Shown here one piece after another: positions 6,823-7,953 of a stretch of 7,953 nucleotides of DNA; the first letter of the stretch is position 1, and each line of letters starts with the position of its first letter. A program made the position numbers and the translations under genes. This stretch comes from Candidatus Collierbacteria bacterium (GTDB taxonomy: Bacteria; Patescibacteriota; Microgenomatia; UBA1400; MFAQ01). Location: positions 1-7,953 of the forward strand of contig JAHFKQ010000034.1 in NCBI GenBank assembly GCA_023245265.1. Direction: 5' to 3'. The notes under the pieces are model-generated. The model had not been told where the DNA came from. It searched no databases and saw only the letters and a program-made list of their open reading frames with translations.

Positions 6823-7953
6823 TTACTTCTTAATGAGATAGGAGAAGGGGCCATCCAGAGAAAGCGTCGCCATACCCGGCTGTGAAACCAACTTCGTCAT
6901 CAACAAGGCTTTAGCGGGCAGCTTATCCCCCGGTTTCCAAGGATGGATCTTTTGATCAAAGTAAGCGGCTTCAAAAAAATGAGCATCCTCACTGTAAGCA
7001 TTGTAATCATCGATAAAAATATAAGGAGTTAAACTTTTTTCCGCCGAAAGAACTGCCAGTTTTTTAAAAGAAGTCTCGACATTTTGACTAAAATTACCGC
7101 GTCGAAAAACAGGATATTCAAACCAGTAATATTTAGCAAAATCGGCAAAATTAAATAGAATCATAATGGCCACCACCGTGACGAGCCAACGACCTCTGGG
7201 GAACTTCAGGAGAGACAATACCCCCAAAGTACAGAATGAAACGACGAAAGGAACGAAGACCAATAAACGGCTAAAACGATAAACGGAACCGAGAGGTCCC
7301 GCTTGGCTAAAAAGAAAGGGAGTCATAAAAAAACCGGCGAGTAAAAAAAGCCAAAAATGTCCAAAATTCTGACGGCGAAAGGCGGATGACAGACCCAGAA
7401 GATAGAGCGGCAGTGTCGATATCAAAAACATGCCGTGAAAGCCGGTAGAGTGCCAGGGAGTATTGTCACCTTTGATAAAAAGGGCCGAAAGATCAAAGCT
7501 GGAAAGATAGGGATAAAGAAAATCATAGTACCTTACTTGATGAAATCCTTGGTTATCAAATAGGGCCCCGGCATAGTGAGAGTTAACCCAGGGCATAATG
7601 AGGATAAAAGGAGACAGACCAATAAAGAAAATCAAGATACCTTTCCAATCCCAAGAGGTAAGCAAATACAAAAAGGTAACCACAATCAGGGGGGGTACAA
7701 TCGCCCGCATCCCCTTATAGGAGTAAATAGAGAGTCCCAGAGCCAGCCCGGCCAGAAGCAAATAAAGCCATCGTTTATTTTTTTTATAAAGGAATATCCC
7801 AATTAACCAAGTGCACACAAAAGGAACCGGCATAATATTTTCTTGGCCGAGATGACTATGCATCATAATAGTCGGCACAGTCAAGAACAAAAAACCGGAA
7901 ATGAGAGCTCCTCTGCTCCCCAGCAAAAGATAATTCAGGTAGACAATCAAAAC
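6823..7953 (-). CDS. Divergent GT-C membrane glycosyltransferase, C-terminal part (cut by window edge)
   Basis: The frame is open to the right edge and ends in TAA at 6823-6825, giving 376 visible residues. The TTG at 7950-7948 can be read as a start, but that is an artefact of the edge: the first residues lie inside a membrane helix, and about 100 N-terminal residues with the catalytic Asp-Glu loop should lie outside. Counting that TTG as residue 1, HSHLGQEN (31-38) matches the SPWHxxFSRxxxExN region of the array genes, and YSYKGMR (76-82) matches their YTYHSAR. LFIKGDN (157-163) with HSTGFHG (167-173) matches the loop motif before the later helices. The external loop before it is about 30 residues shorter than in the paralogs. 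A soluble tail of about 100 residues from 277 contains YIFIDDYNAY. It is therefore homologous but clearly outside the close four-member group. GT-C family call good; exact subfamily and substrate unknown. Confidence 0.82.
   Translation of the reverse strand, partial: VLIVYLNYLLLGSRGALISGFLFLTVPTIMMHSHLGQENIMPVPFVCTWLIGIFLYKKNKRWLYLLLAGLALGLSIYSYKGMRAIVPPLIVVTFLYLLTSWDWKGILIFFIGLSPFILIMPWVNSHYAGALFDNQGFHQVRYYDFLYPYLSSFDLSALFIKGDNTPWHSTGFHGMFLISTLPLYLLGLSSAFRRQNFGHFWLFLLAGFFMTPFLFSQAGPLGSVYRFSRLLVFVPFVVSFCTLGVLSLLKFPRGRWLVTVVAIMILFNFADFAKYYWFEYPVFRRGNFSQNVETSFKKLAVLSAEKSLTPYIFIDDYNAYSEDAHFFEAAYFDQKIHPWKPGDKLPAKALLMTKLVSQPGMATLSLDGPFSYLIKK

Noticed and set aside
7778..7785. Run of eight A on the coding strand, a possible slippage or frameshift site
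   Set aside because: It simply encodes Lys-Lys-Asn in an intact frame; homology resumes in the same frame on both sides, so no frameshift is needed.
7576..7806. Plus-strand ORF of 76 residues, rich in Gln, Asn and Lys
   Set aside because: It is antisense to conserved GT-C helices of the partial gene at 6823-7953, and its composition is that expected from the complement.
7948..7953. TTG at the right edge as a true start of the partial GT-C gene
   Set aside because: The frame continues to the window edge, and the protein would lack the catalytic first loop that all homologs in the window have.

Overview
The window is one strand-uniform, almost gapless operon read on the minus strand, from high to low coordinates. 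It holds the 3' part of one polytopic membrane protein (6823-7953), four complete paralogous membrane glycosyltransferases of 543-553 residues (5144-6805, 3492-5147, 1837-3495, 205-1836), and the first 69 codons of a family-2 glycosyltransferase (1-208). All five membrane proteins look like GT-C fold enzymes of the GT39/GT83 type (protein mannosyltransferase / ArnT-like, PMT_2 class). Such enzymes take a sugar from a polyprenyl-phosphate carrier and pass it to an acceptor on the outer face of the cytoplasmic membrane. Actual donors and acceptors cannot be read from the sequence.

The organism is bacterial. Compact junctions, no recognisable Shine-Dalgarno sequences at any of the five visible starts, mid-40s GC (judged by eye) and a tandem family of about 550-residue GT39-like proteins with a soluble C-terminal tail all fit a Candidate Phyla Radiation (Patescibacteria) genome, perhaps Microgenomates. 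TGA is used as a normal stop at three junctions, so this is not a code-25 lineage. The assignment rests on overall resemblance and is only moderately supported.

Layout in transcription order: the divergent GT-C protein enters from the right edge, already past its N-terminal catalytic region. After a 17-base gap, the only real intergenic space, the array of four paralogs begins. Three junctions (5144-5147, 3492-3495, 205-208) are ATGA overlaps, and one (1834-1839) is TAA directly followed by ATG in the same frame. The GT2 gene closes the visible part. No RNA genes, mobile elements, CRISPR arrays or terminators were seen, and no non-coding stretch exceeds 17 bases.

The likely joint role is assembly or decoration of a cell-surface glycan or glycoprotein. 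Cytoplasmic GT2 enzymes typically use nucleotide sugars on the inner face. The GT-C enzymes would act on the outer face, and several related copies could add different sugars or act on different acceptors. The most notable features are the tandem amplification itself, a second invariant Asp-Glu pair 17 residues after the catalytic one, a patchwork of similarity among the four copies that suggests exchange between them, and translation that appears to depend on coupling rather than ribosome binding sites.
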